37,280 nucleotides of DNA, taken from assembly GCA_040385825.1 (NCBI GenBank), contig JAZKGQ010000040.1:1-37280 (forward strand). Direction: 5' to 3'. Below the pieces are notes generated by a model. The model did no database searches and was not told the DNA's origin. It saw only the letters and a list, made by a program, of their open reading frames with translations. Position numbers and translations under genes: made by a program. Below, in pieces: positions 1 to 8,030 of this stretch (the first letter of the stretch is position 1; every line of letters begins with the position of its first letter). This DNA comes from JANNNF01 sp040385825 (lineage in GTDB: Bacteria; Pseudomonadota; Alphaproteobacteria; Rhodobacterales; Rhodobacteraceae).

Positions 1-31
1 GTGGGATATTTATGAACAGATGATGGGATAG
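1..31. repeat. Partial copy of Rhodobacteraceae-type intergenic repeat
   Basis: The first bases read GTGGGATATTTATGAACAGATG. They match the core of two fuller copies at 7984-8020 and 31678-31714 (consensus GGATATTT, 2-4 bases, then ACAGAKGATG). The hairpin that precedes the core in the other copies would lie upstream of the window. The copy ends about 5 bases before the glgA start, so the upstream gene probably ended just outside the window. Confidence 0.55.
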
Positions 32-35
32 GCGC

Positions 36-1481
36 ATGGAGATCAGGGGGCGGGTGCTGGGGCGGGTGCTGTCGGTGGCCTCGGAATGCGTGCCGCTGAT
101 CAAGACCGGCGGGCTTGCCGATGTGGTGGGGGCGCTGCCTGCCGCGCTGGCCGGGCAGGGCTGGGACATGCGGGTGCTGTTGCCTGCCTACCGGTCGTTG
201 CGGGGCCAGGTGGCGGGCTGGCCCGAGGTCTGGCGCGAGCCGTCGCTGTTTGGCGGGATCGGCGTGGTGTTCGCGGGCGAAGTGGCGGGGATGCAGGTGA
301 TGCTGCTGGACGCCCCGCATCTGTATGACCGCGAGGGCGGGCCATATGGTGGCCCCGGCGGCGACTGGTTCGACAATGCGCAGCGCTTTGCGGCGCTGTC
401 CTGGGTCGGCGCGCGGATTGCCCGCGAAGGGCTGGCCGATGGCTGGGCACCTGACATTTTGCACGCGCATGACTGGCAGGCGGGGTTCGCGCCGGCCTAT
501 CTGGCCTATGGCGGCGATGCGGCCTGCAAATCGGTGATGACGGTGCACAACATTGCGTTTCAGGGCTGGGCGCCGGCCTCGGCCTTGAACGATCTGCGGC
601 TGCCTGCGGCGCAGTTTCACCCGGCGGCACTGGAATATTACGGCGGTCTGTCCAGCCTGAAGGCGGGGTTGGTCGCGTCGGACTGGGTGACGACCGTGTC
701 GCCCACTTATGCGGCCGAGCTGATGCGGCCCGAGTTTGGCATGGGATTGCAAGGGGTTATCGCGGCACGCGGCGCGCGGGTATCGGGTATTCTGAACGGG
801 GTCGATACCGGCGTGTGGTCGCCTGAGGCCGAGCCTGACCCGTTCTCGGCGAAATCCATGGCAGGCAAGGCGCGGGCGCGGGCGGCGATAGCCCAGGAGT
901 TCGGGGTGGATGTGCCGGGGCCTTTGGCCATTGTCGTCAGCCGGTTGACCGACCAGAAGGGCATAGACCTGCTGCCCGCCGTGATCCCGGAGTTTGTGGC
1001 GCAGGGCGGTGGGTTGATCGTGCTGGGGTCGGGCGATCCCGGCATGGAGGGGGCGATGCGCAGTCTGGCCGCGCGGCATGCCGGCCGGGTGGCAGTGCGC
1101 ATCGGCTATGACGAAGCCCTGAGCCACCGGCTGTTTGCGGGCGCCGATGCGGTGCTGGTGCCCAGCCGGTTTGAACCTTGCGGTCTGACGCAGATGTACG
1201 GCTTGCGCTATGGCACCTTGCCGGTGGTGGCGGCGGTCGGGGGGTTGGCGGATACGGTGATTTCGGCCTCGCCTGCGGCACTGGCTGCCGGGGTGGCCAC
1301 CGGGATTGCGTTTCATCCGACCGATGCGCTGGCCTTCGGGCAGGCGCTGCACGGGTTGCTGGCGCTGCATGCCGACAAGAAACTGTGGGCGCAGACGCAG
1401 AAGAACGCGATGAAACATCCGGTCGGCTGGGAAACCTCGGCTGCGGCCTATGCGGGGCTGTACGAAAGGTTGCTGCGGTGA
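36..1481 (+). CDS. glgA: Glycogen synthase (ADP-glucose, GT5)
   Basis: Transfers glucose from ADP-glucose to the growing alpha-1,4-glucan in the cytoplasm. The N-terminal Rossmann domain carries the ADP-glucose motif KTGGLADVVGALP (K23). The C-terminal GT-B domain carries VSRLTDQKG (about residue 300) and the nucleotide-sugar signature RFEPCGLTQMYGLRYG (about residue 380). At 481 aa it has the usual full length. The start is not certain: ATG 36 has only a weak ribosome-binding site, and GTG 54 or GTG 66 would give the shorter N-terminus usual in the family, with the protein beginning just before VLSVASE. It is the first complete gene of a glgA-glgX-pgm operon; glgC and glgB are expected upstream by family habit but lie outside the window. 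Confidence 0.95.
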   Translation: MEIRGRVLGRVLSVASECVPLIKTGGLADVVGALPAALAGQGWDMRVLLPAYRSLRGQVAGWPEVWREPSLFGGIGVVFAGEVAGMQVMLLDAPHLYDREGGPYGGPGGDWFDNAQRFAALSWVGARIAREGLADGWAPDILHAHDWQAGFAPAYLAYGGDAACKSVMTVHNIAFQGWAPASALNDLRLPAAQFHPAALEYYGGLSSLKAGLVASDWVTTVSPTYAAELMRPEFGMGLQGVIAARGARVSGILNGVDTGVWSPEAEPDPFSAKSMAGKARARAAIAQEFGVDVPGPLAIVVSRLTDQKGIDLLPAVIPEFVAQGGGLIVLGSGDPGMEGAMRSLAARHAGRVAVRIGYDEALSHRLFAGADAVLVPSRFEPCGLTQMYGLRYGTLPVVAAVGGLADTVISASPAALAAGVATGIAFHPTDALAFGQALHGLLALHADKKLWAQTQKNAMKHPVGWETSAAAYAGLYERLLR

Positions 1482-3604
1482 CGCCGACCACATCGCTGCC
1501 CGCGCGTTTGCCGGGCCATGCCATAGGGCCGGGTCTGCCCTGGCCGATGGGCGCGAGTTTCGACGGCGACGGCGTGAATTTCGCGGTGTTTTCCGCCCAT
1601 GCCCAGTTGATCGAACTGTGCCTGTTTTCCAGCGATGGCAAGCGCGAACTGGCCCGCCTGCCGATGCGCGAACGCGACGGCGATGTCTGGCACATTCATG
1701 TCGGCGGGCTGACGGTGGGGGCGGTCTACGGCTTTCGCGCGCATGGGCCGTATCAGCCGGAACGCGGGCACAGGTTCAATCCGCACAAGCTGCTGATCGA
1801 CCCCTATGCGCGCGGCCTTGAGGGGCGGCTGAAATGGTCTGACAGCCTGATGGGCTACAAGGTGGGCAGTCCGCGCGGGGATTTGTCCTATGACACCCGC
1901 GACAGTGCCTTTGCGGTGCCGAAATCGGTGGTGGTCGACAGCAGCTATACTTGGGGCAATGACACGCATCCGCGGGTTCCGGCGTCGGAGGCGGTGATCT
2001 ACGAGGCGCATGTCAAGGGCATGACCATGCTGCATCCCGGCGTGGACAAGCCGCTGCGGGGCACCTATCTTGGCCTGTCTTCGGATGCGGTGCTGGAACA
2101 TCTGGTCAGGCTGGGCGTCACCTCGATAGAACTGCTGCCGGTGCAAGCCTTTGTCGATGAACGGTTTCTGATCGCCAAAGGGTTGCGCAACAACTGGGGT
2201 TATCAGACCATCGCCTTCTTTGCCCCCGAGGCGCGCTATATGTCGAAAGGCGCGCTGTGGGAATTTCAGACCATGGTGCGGCGGTTCCACGCGGCGGGGA
2301 TCGAGGTCATTCTGGACGTGGTCTACAACCATTCCGGCGAAGGCGACGGCCATGGCCCGACCCTGAGTTTCCGCGGGTTGGACAATGCCAGCTATTACCG
2401 CCTGACCGACGGCGGGCGCTACTATGCCAATGACACCGGCACCGGAAACACCCTGAACCTGACGCATCCGATGGTGCTGCGGCTGGTGCTGGATTCCCTG
2501 CGCTACTGGGTGGAGGAGGCGCATGTCGACGGGTTCCGCTTTGATCTGGCGACGGTGATGGGGCGCGAGGCGTATGGGTTCGATCCCAACGGCGGCTTCT
2601 TCGATGCGATCCGGCAAGACCCGGTTCTGAGCCGCGTCAAGCTGATTGCCGAGCCGTGGGACATCGGTCCCGGCGGCTATCAACTGGGGGCCTATCCGCA
2701 TCCGTTCATGGAATGGAACGACAAGTACCGCGACGGCGTGCGCCGGTTCTGGCGCGGTGATGCGGGGCTGACATCGGATCTTGCCAACCGCCTGCTGGGC
2801 AGCGCCGACAAGTTCGACCATTCTGGCCGTGCGGCGACGGCCTCGGTCAACTTCATCACCGCGCATGACGGGTTCACGATGGAGGATCTGGTCAGCTTTA
2901 CCATCAAGCGCAACTTTGCCAATGGCGAGGAAAACCGCGATGGCCATTCGGAAAACCATTCCGACAATCTGGGCTTTGAAGGGGCGACCGCCGACCCCGT
3001 GGTGCGCGCCGCCCGCGCGCGCCGCAAGCGCAACCTGTTTGCCACGCTGATGCTGTCGCAGGGGGTGCCGATGATCCTGGGGGGCGACGAGATCGGCCAC
3101 AGCCAGGGCGGCAACAACAACGCCTATGCGCAGGACAACGAGGTAAGCTGGCTGGACTGGGCCAAGGCGGACAAGGGCCTGGCCGAGTTTGTGGGCCGGC
3201 TGGTGGCCTTGCGCAAAAGCCTGCCCGTGCTGCGGCAAAAGCGGTTCCTGCACGCCGAGACACGCAGCACCGACGGGTTGCCCGATGCGATCTGGCGCCG
3301 CGCCGATGGCACCACGCCGCGCCCCGAGGATTGGCACAACCCGGCGTTTCGCTGCCTGTGCGTGGAATTGCGGATGGCGGCCGAGGGCGTGGATGCGGGC
3401 GAGGCGGCGGTGTTTGCCGTGTTCAACTGCGGCCCGGCCGAGCCGCTGGTGCTGCCCGCCACGGCGCCCGGCTGGGAATTGCTGCTGGACACCAGCCGCC
3501 CCGAGGAGGCGGCGCTGACCCAGGGGCCAAAGGCCCCGGCGCAATCGGTTCTGATATTCCGGTCGGTGGCTGCCCCCGACCGGCCAGTGGGAGGAAAGAC
3601 ATGA
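1478..3604 (+). CDS. glgX: Glycogen debranching enzyme GlgX (GH13_11)
   Basis: Hydrolyses alpha-1,6 branches of phosphorylase-limited glycogen. I place the start at GTG 1478, which overlaps the glgA stop as GTGA with GAAAGG eight bases upstream. The open frame extends further back but only inside glgA. The resulting 708 aa protein begins with a CBM48-like domain (GVNFAVFSAHAQ) followed by the GH13 barrel. Conserved regions are visible: DVVYNHSGEGD, GFRFDLATVMG with the nucleophile at D356, LIAEPWDIG with the acid/base at E392, and FITAHDGFT with the transition-state stabiliser at D464. The stop overlaps the pgm start as ATGA, so the three genes are translationally coupled. Confidence 0.95.
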   Translation: MTPTTSLPARLPGHAIGPGLPWPMGASFDGDGVNFAVFSAHAQLIELCLFSSDGKRELARLPMRERDGDVWHIHVGGLTVGAVYGFRAHGPYQPERGHRFNPHKLLIDPYARGLEGRLKWSDSLMGYKVGSPRGDLSYDTRDSAFAVPKSVVVDSSYTWGNDTHPRVPASEAVIYEAHVKGMTMLHPGVDKPLRGTYLGLSSDAVLEHLVRLGVTSIELLPVQAFVDERFLIAKGLRNNWGYQTIAFFAPEARYMSKGALWEFQTMVRRFHAAGIEVILDVVYNHSGEGDGHGPTLSFRGLDNASYYRLTDGGRYYANDTGTGNTLNLTHPMVLRLVLDSLRYWVEEAHVDGFRFDLATVMGREAYGFDPNGGFFDAIRQDPVLSRVKLIAEPWDIGPGGYQLGAYPHPFMEWNDKYRDGVRRFWRGDAGLTSDLANRLLGSADKFDHSGRAATASVNFITAHDGFTMEDLVSFTIKRNFANGEENRDGHSENHSDNLGFEGATADPVVRAARARRKRNLFATLMLSQGVPMILGGDEIGHSQGGNNNAYAQDNEVSWLDWAKADKGLAEFVGRLVALRKSLPVLRQKRFLHAETRSTDGLPDAIWRRADGTTPRPEDWHNPAFRCLCVELRMAAEGVDAGEAAVFAVFNCGPAEPLVLPATAPGWELLLDTSRPEEAALTQGPKAPAQSVLIFRSVAAPDRPVGGKT

Positions 3605-5226
3605 TCACGACGGTAAAGACCGCACCTATCGCCGGACAAAAGCCCGGCACATCCGGCCTGCGCAAGAAGACGCCCGTGTTCATGGGGCGGCATTACCTTG
3701 AAAACTTCGTGCAGGCGATTTTCGATGTGGTGGGCACGCAAGGCAAGACCTTCGTTCTGGGCGGGGATGGCCGCTATTTCAACGACCGCGCGGCGCAGGT
3801 GATCTTGCGGATGGCGGCGGCGAATGGCGCGGCACGGGTGATCGTGGGGCAGGGGGCGATCCTGTCGACCCCTGCCGCCAGTCACCTGATCCGGCTGAAC
3901 AGGACCGACGGCGGCATCATCATGTCGGCCAGCCACAACCCCGGCGGCCCGGATGAGGATTTCGGGGTCAAGTTCAACATGCCGAACGGCGGCCCCGCGC
4001 CCGAAGGCGTGACCGAGGCCATGTATCAGCGCACGACCCTGATCACCGAGTACAAGATGATCGAGGCGCAGGATGTGGACCTTGGCACCGTCGGGCGGCA
4101 GCATCTGGGCGGCATGATCGTCGATGTGGTGGACCCGGTGGCGGATTATGCCGCCCTGATGGAGACGCTGTTCGACTTCCCCGCGCTGCGTGCGATGTTC
4201 GCGGGCGGGTTTCGGATGCGGATGGACAGCATGTGTGCCGTGACCGGGCCTTATGCCGTTGAAATCCTTGAAAACCGTCTGGGGGCTGCGAAAGGCACCG
4301 TGATCAACGGCACGCCCTTGCCGGATTTTGGCGGCATGCACCCCGACCCCAACCCGACCTGGGCCAAGGCCCTGATGGATGAGATGATGGGCGATGATGC
4401 CCCCGATTTTGGCGCGGCATCCGATGGCGACGGCGACCGCAACATGGTGGTGGGGCGCGGGATCTATGTCTCGCCGTCCGACAGTCTGGCGGTGCTGGCG
4501 GCCAATGCGCATCTGGCGCCCGGCTATGCGCAGGGTCTGGCGGGGGTGGCGCGGTCGATGCCGACCTCTGCTGCGGCAGACCGGGTGGCGGATGCCCTGG
4601 GCATCGGCAAGTATGAAACGCCCACCGGATGGAAGTTCTTTGGCAACCTGCTGGATGCCGGCAAAGCCACGCTGTGCGGCGAGGAATCCTTCGGCACCGG
4701 GTCAGACCATGTGCGCGAAAAGGACGGGCTTTGGGCGATCTTGCTGTGGCTGAACATCCTTGCCGTGCGGCGTGAATCGGTGGCGGCGATCCTGGCCAGC
4801 CACTGGGCGCAATACGGGCGCAACTATTACAGCCGCCACGATTTCGAGGCGATTGCCAGTGACAAGGCCGATGCGATGATGGCGGCGCTGCGGGCGCGTC
4901 TGGCAACCCTGCCGGGGACGGAAGTGGAGGGGCTGGTGGTCGAGGCGGCGGATGATTTCGCCTATACCGATCCGGTGGATGGGTCGGTCAGCAAGGCGCA
5001 GGGCGTGCGCATCCTGTTTGGCGGTGGTGCCCGCATCGTGCTGCGTCTGTCGGGCACCGGCACGGAAGGGGCGACGCTGCGGCTCTATCTGGAACGGTAT
5101 GAGGCCGGGCCGGACGGGCTGCACCACGACCCGCAAGAGGCGCTGGCCCCGGTGATCCGCGCGGCGCATGATCTGGCAGGGATCACCTCCTACACCGGGC
5201 GCACCGCGCCGGATGTGGTGACCTGA
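3601..5226 (+). CDS. pgm: Phosphoglucomutase (alpha-D-glucose-specific)
   Basis: Interconverts glucose 1-phosphate and glucose 6-phosphate and so links glycogen turnover with glycolysis. The 541 aa protein has the phosphoserine loop MSASHNP with the catalytic serine at S111, the Mg-binding loop DGDGDR (D275, D277, D279) and the sugar-specificity loop CGEESFGTGSDH (about residue 360). The C-terminal phosphate-binding segment RLSGTGTEG is also present. ATG 3601 is preceded by GGGAGGAAAG and overlaps the glgX stop. It is the last gene of the glycogen operon; a long hairpin follows at 5237-5272. Confidence 0.95.
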   Translation: MITTVKTAPIAGQKPGTSGLRKKTPVFMGRHYLENFVQAIFDVVGTQGKTFVLGGDGRYFNDRAAQVILRMAAANGAARVIVGQGAILSTPAASHLIRLNRTDGGIIMSASHNPGGPDEDFGVKFNMPNGGPAPEGVTEAMYQRTTLITEYKMIEAQDVDLGTVGRQHLGGMIVDVVDPVADYAALMETLFDFPALRAMFAGGFRMRMDSMCAVTGPYAVEILENRLGAAKGTVINGTPLPDFGGMHPDPNPTWAKALMDEMMGDDAPDFGAASDGDGDRNMVVGRGIYVSPSDSLAVLAANAHLAPGYAQGLAGVARSMPTSAAADRVADALGIGKYETPTGWKFFGNLLDAGKATLCGEESFGTGSDHVREKDGLWAILLWLNILAVRRESVAAILASHWAQYGRNYYSRHDFEAIASDKADAMMAALRARLATLPGTEVEGLVVEAADDFAYTDPVDGSVSKAQGVRILFGGGARIVLRLSGTGTEGATLRLYLERYEAGPDGLHHDPQEALAPVIRAAHDLAGITSYTGRTAPDVVT

Positions 5227-5236
5227 ACCGGCCTTT

Positions 5237-5272
5237 GCCATGGTCAAGGGGCGCTGCCCCTACGACCATGGC
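5237..5272 (+). terminator. Long hairpin after pgm
   Basis: GCCATGGTC (5237-5245) pairs perfectly with GACCATGGC (5264-5272), and inside it AGGGGC (5247-5252) pairs with GCCCCT (5256-5261) around a GCT loop. No T-run follows, so it is either a factor-assisted terminator or an mRNA 3'-end stabiliser of the glg operon. The AGGGGC/GCCCCT core resembles hairpins found beside the repeat copies elsewhere in the window. Confidence 0.6.
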
Positions 5273-5328
5273 GCTGCTGCGCTGGCGGCGTGGGTCTGCT
5301 AGGCTGCGCGCAGACCGGAGGTATCCCC

Positions 5329-5859
5329 ATGCGCCTTGCTGTTGCCCTTTGCCTGCTTGCCGCCCCCGCATTCGCCGAAGCCGAGGGGTTGGGCACGCTG
5401 AACCCCGAAGAACTGAGCCTGAATTCGGTGATCGACCAGATCGCGCGGGGGGACACCCGCATGACCAACTGCGCGGCGGGCTACATGATCACCAAATCGG
5501 GGCGGCACGGGCAGGCTCGGGCCGTGTTCGGGGCCTGTGCCGAAGCCGGTTATCCGGGGGCGATGACCTGGATGGGGCAGTTGGAGGACAACGGTCTGGG
5601 TGGCGCGGAAGACCCCGATGCCGCCGCCCGGTGGGACAGGAAGGCCGCCGATCTGGGCGATCCGGTGGGGCAGTTCAACTATGGGCTGGATCTGATGCGC
5701 GGGCGCGGCGTGGTGCGGGATCTGGCCGCAGGCCGGGCGATGGTGGACGCCGCCGCGGGGCAGGGCCTGCCGGTGGCACAGCGGCTGCAAGCGGCGGGCT
5801 ATGATCTGGACGAGGTGACCCCCGACGCCGACAATTGGAAATACGCGCCGCTGTTCTGA
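5329..5859 (+). CDS. Secreted Sel1-like (TPR-type) repeat protein
   Basis: A 176 aa protein. The start at ATG 5329 is chosen because CGGAGG lies just upstream and the first 19 residues form a clean signal peptide ending AAPAFAEA. An upstream in-frame ATG at 5290 would hide the signal. Two to three Sel1-like helical repeats follow, visible as GYPGAMTWMGQL, DAAARWDRKAADLGDPVGQFNYG and AGRAMVDAAAGQGLPVAQRL. Such repeats usually mediate protein contacts in the periplasm; the partner is unknown. It sits alone between the glycogen operon and the alcohol dehydrogenase, with a hairpin on each side, so it is probably a single transcription unit. Confidence 0.8.
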   Translation: MRLAVALCLLAAPAFAEAEGLGTLNPEELSLNSVIDQIARGDTRMTNCAAGYMITKSGRHGQARAVFGACAEAGYPGAMTWMGQLEDNGLGGAEDPDAAARWDRKAADLGDPVGQFNYGLDLMRGRGVVRDLAAGRAMVDAAAGQGLPVAQRLQAAGYDLDEVTPDADNWKYAPLF

Positions 5860-5886
5860 TGCCGGCGGATGGGCATGCGACCAAAG

Positions 5887-5912
5887 AAGGGGGGCCGCAA
5901 TGCCGCCCCTTT
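5887..5912 (+). terminator. Candidate intrinsic terminator after the Sel1 gene
   Basis: AAGGGGGGC (5887-5895) pairs with GCC-CCCCTT (5902-5911, one bulged G) around a six-base loop, and ends in a short T stretch. It lies 28 bases after the Sel1 stop and separates that gene from the dehydrogenase promoter. Confidence 0.5.
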
Positions 5913-5950
5913 GCCTGTTGTGGCGGGCCTGCGACCCCCCGATTATCTCA

Positions 5951-5970
5951 GTACGACCAATGTGCAATAT
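5951..5970 (+). promoter_or_regulatory. Candidate regulator motif and -10 before the PQQ dehydrogenase
   Basis: GTACGACCAATGTGCAATAT. The first ten bases recur exactly at 19716-19725 before coxG, and the block ACCAATGT..AATATCG aligns with ACAAAGGT..AATATCG at 18031-18047 before the cytochrome operon. CAATAT (5965-5970) could act as a -10 box; no good -35 box is present, which fits activator-dependent transcription. It lies 106 bases upstream of ATG 6076. The leader between them contains a perfect 10-base palindrome GTCCTAGGAC at 6047-6056. Confidence 0.45.
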
Positions 5971-6075
5971 CGCCCGCGTGGCCCCTGCCTGATGATCGAA
6001 AGCGGACAAGGTGCCAGACCCGGAGGGGGGCCGACAGCACCGCGCCGTCCTAGGACATCTGGAGGGAGGACACCC

Positions 6076-7857
6076 ATGAACCGTTTTGTGGTCGCCGTGA
6101 CAGCGGCAATGCTGATGCTAAGCCCAATGCTGGCAAGCACCGTTTCTGCCGGCGTGACAGAAGAAGACATCGCCAAGGATTCCTCGACCACCGGGGATAT
6201 CCTGACCAACGGCATGGGGCGTGATCTGCAGCGCTTCAGCCCGCTTGCAACCCTGACCAAGGCCAATGTCAAGAACCTGATGCCGGCCTGGGCCTTCAGC
6301 CTTGGCGGCGAAAAGCAGCGCGGGCAGGAAAGCCAGCCGCTGATCCATGATGGCATCATGTATATCACCGGGTCGTACAGCCGCCTCTATGCGGTGGATG
6401 TGAAGACCGGCAAGGAACTGTGGCAATACGACGCCCGCCTGCCCGAAGGCATTCTGCCCTGCTGTGACGTGGTCAACCGGGGCGGCGCGATCTTTGGCGA
6501 CAACATCTATTTCGGCACGCTGGATGCCCGGATCGTGGCGCTGAACCTGAAGACCGGCGATGTGGTCTGGAACAAGAAGATCGCGGAATACAAGGAAGGC
6601 TATTCCTACACGGCAGCCCCGCTGATCGTGAACGGGCTGGTGATCACCGGCAACTCGGGTGGCGAGTTCGGCATCATCGGCGAAGTGCAGGCGCGTGATG
6701 CGTTGACCGGCGAAACGGTCTGGACCCGCCCGGTGATCGAGGGCCATGTCGGCACGCTGAACGGCAAGCCGTCGACCATGACCGGCACGCTGAACGCGAC
6801 CTGGCCGGGGGATCTGTGGAAAACCGGCGGCGGGGCGACCTGGCTGGGCGGGTCGTATGACATTGACACCAACACGCTGGTCTTCGGGGCAGGCAACCCG
6901 GCGCCGTGGAACAGCCATCTGCGCAATGCGGGCAAGCCTGTCGAGGGCAACACCGGCGACAACCTTTATGCCGCCAGCCGCCTTGGGATCGATCCGGCAA
7001 CGGGCGAGATCAAGTGGCATTTCCAGACCACCCCGCGCGAAGGCTGGGATTATGACGGGGTCAACGAAGTGGTGGCCTTCGTCGACAAGGACGGCAAGAA
7101 GAAATTCGCCACCGCCGACCGCAACGGCTTCTTCTATGTGCTGAACCGCGAGGATGGGTCGTTCGTCGATGCCTGGCCCTTTGTGAAGGACATCACCTGG
7201 GCCTCGGACATCGGCGATGATGGCCGCCCGGTCTATGTGGAAGAAAACCGCCCCGGCGACCCTGCGGCCAGCGCCGATGGGGCCAAGGGCGAAGTGGTGT
7301 TCTCGTCACCATCCTTCCTGGGCGGCAAGAACTGGATGCCGATGGCCTACAGCCAGAACACCGGACTGTTCTATGTGCCGTCGAACGAATGGGGCATGGA
7401 CATCTGGAACGAGCCCATCACCTACAAGAAGGGCGCGGCCTATCTGGGGTCCGGCTTTACCATCAAGCCGAATTACGAAGACCACATCGGCAGCCTGAAG
7501 GCGATCGATCCGATGACCGGCGAATGGAAGTGGGAATACAAGAACGTGGCCCCGCTGTGGGGGGGCGTGATGACCACGGCAGGCGGGCTGGTGTTCATGG
7601 GCACGCCCGAAGGCGAATTCCTCGCGCTGGATGATGAAACCGGCGAGGTGCTGTGGAGCTTTCAGACCGGGTCCGGCATCGTGGGCCAGCCGGTGACCTG
7701 GGAGCAGGAGGGCGAGCAGTTCGTGTCGGTGATTTCCGGCTGGGGCGGGGCGGTGCCGCTGTGGGGCGGCGAGGTGGCCAAGAAGGTCAACTACCTGAAC
7801 CAGGGCGGCACGGTCTGGACCTTCAAGCTGCCGAAAGAACTGGCCATGGCGAACTGA
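6076..7857 (+). CDS. PQQ-dependent alcohol dehydrogenase, ExaA/PedH-type, probable lanthanide enzyme
   Basis: Periplasmic quinoprotein that oxidises primary alcohols to aldehydes. ATG 6076 is supported by GGAGGGAGGA and a 25-residue signal peptide ending STVSAG. The 593 aa product has the eight-bladed propeller W-motifs (e.g. DVKTGKELWQYD) and the vicinal disulfide C129-C130 over PQQ (ILPCCDVVN). Metal ligands by homology are E197 (GGEFGIIG), N274 (GAGNPAPWN) and catalytic D325. D325 lies in GWDYDGVNE, so the second residue after the catalytic Asp is also Asp (D327). Known lanthanide-dependent enzymes (XoxF, ExaF, PedH) carry this extra Asp, whereas calcium types have Ala, Ser or Thr there. 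There is no C-terminal haem domain, so it is a type I enzyme needing a separate cytochrome c, probably the one at 18101. Overall sequence is closer to the ethanol (ExaA) than the methanol (MxaF/XoxF) group. Confidence 0.92.
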   Translation: MNRFVVAVTAAMLMLSPMLASTVSAGVTEEDIAKDSSTTGDILTNGMGRDLQRFSPLATLTKANVKNLMPAWAFSLGGEKQRGQESQPLIHDGIMYITGSYSRLYAVDVKTGKELWQYDARLPEGILPCCDVVNRGGAIFGDNIYFGTLDARIVALNLKTGDVVWNKKIAEYKEGYSYTAAPLIVNGLVITGNSGGEFGIIGEVQARDALTGETVWTRPVIEGHVGTLNGKPSTMTGTLNATWPGDLWKTGGGATWLGGSYDIDTNTLVFGAGNPAPWNSHLRNAGKPVEGNTGDNLYAASRLGIDPATGEIKWHFQTTPREGWDYDGVNEVVAFVDKDGKKKFATADRNGFFYVLNREDGSFVDAWPFVKDITWASDIGDDGRPVYVEENRPGDPAASADGAKGEVVFSSPSFLGGKNWMPMAYSQNTGLFYVPSNEWGMDIWNEPITYKKGAAYLGSGFTIKPNYEDHIGSLKAIDPMTGEWKWEYKNVAPLWGGVMTTAGGLVFMGTPEGEFLALDDETGEVLWSFQTGSGIVGQPVTWEQEGEQFVSVISGWGGAVPLWGGEVAKKVNYLNQGGTVWTFKLPKELAMAN

Positions 7858-7888
7858 CCCCCTCCGGTCGGGTTTGACATGACAGAGG

Positions 7889-7921
7889 CGCGCTGCGGGG
7901 GTTCTCGCGGCGTGTTTTTTT
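7889..7921 (+). terminator. Rho-independent terminator of the PQQ dehydrogenase
   Basis: CGCGCTGCG (7889-7897) pairs with CGCGGCGTG (7906-7914), nine pairs including two G-T, with an eight-base loop and seven T residues (7915-7921). It starts 32 bases after the stop codon and is the clearest intrinsic terminator in the window. Confidence 0.85.
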
Positions 7922-7942
7922 GTAGGGTTTTCAGGGAAGAAA

Positions 7943-8020
7943 GGGGGCTGTCTGCCCCCCTCTTGGCGCTTTGCGCCAATTCACCCCCCGAGGATATTTT
8001 TGCACAGAGGATGCAAATTT
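7943..8020. repeat. Intergenic hairpins plus GGATATTT repeat core (copy A)
   Basis: Two perfect small hairpins stand in tandem: GGGGGC/GCCCCC (7943-7948 with 7954-7959) and TTGGCGC/GCGCCAA (7963-7969 with 7973-7979). They are followed by CCCCCCGAGGATATTTTTGC (from 7984) and ACAGAGGATGCAAATT to 8020. The same order, hairpin then core, occurs at 31654-31714. The element lies between convergent genes and ends 10 bases before the stop of the minus-strand radical SAM gene, so it may serve as its terminator. Confidence 0.65.
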
Positions 8021-8030
8021 TAGACAAGTT

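Noticed and set aside
1448..3544. 698-codon minus-strand open frame opposite glgX
   Set aside because: It is a shadow of the high-GC glgX frame, with Arg/His/Gln-rich composition and no domain.
6076..7857. Classical calcium methanol dehydrogenase MxaF
   Set aside because: No mxaI nearby, the overall sequence is ExaA-like, and the residue two after the catalytic Asp is Asp and not Ala.
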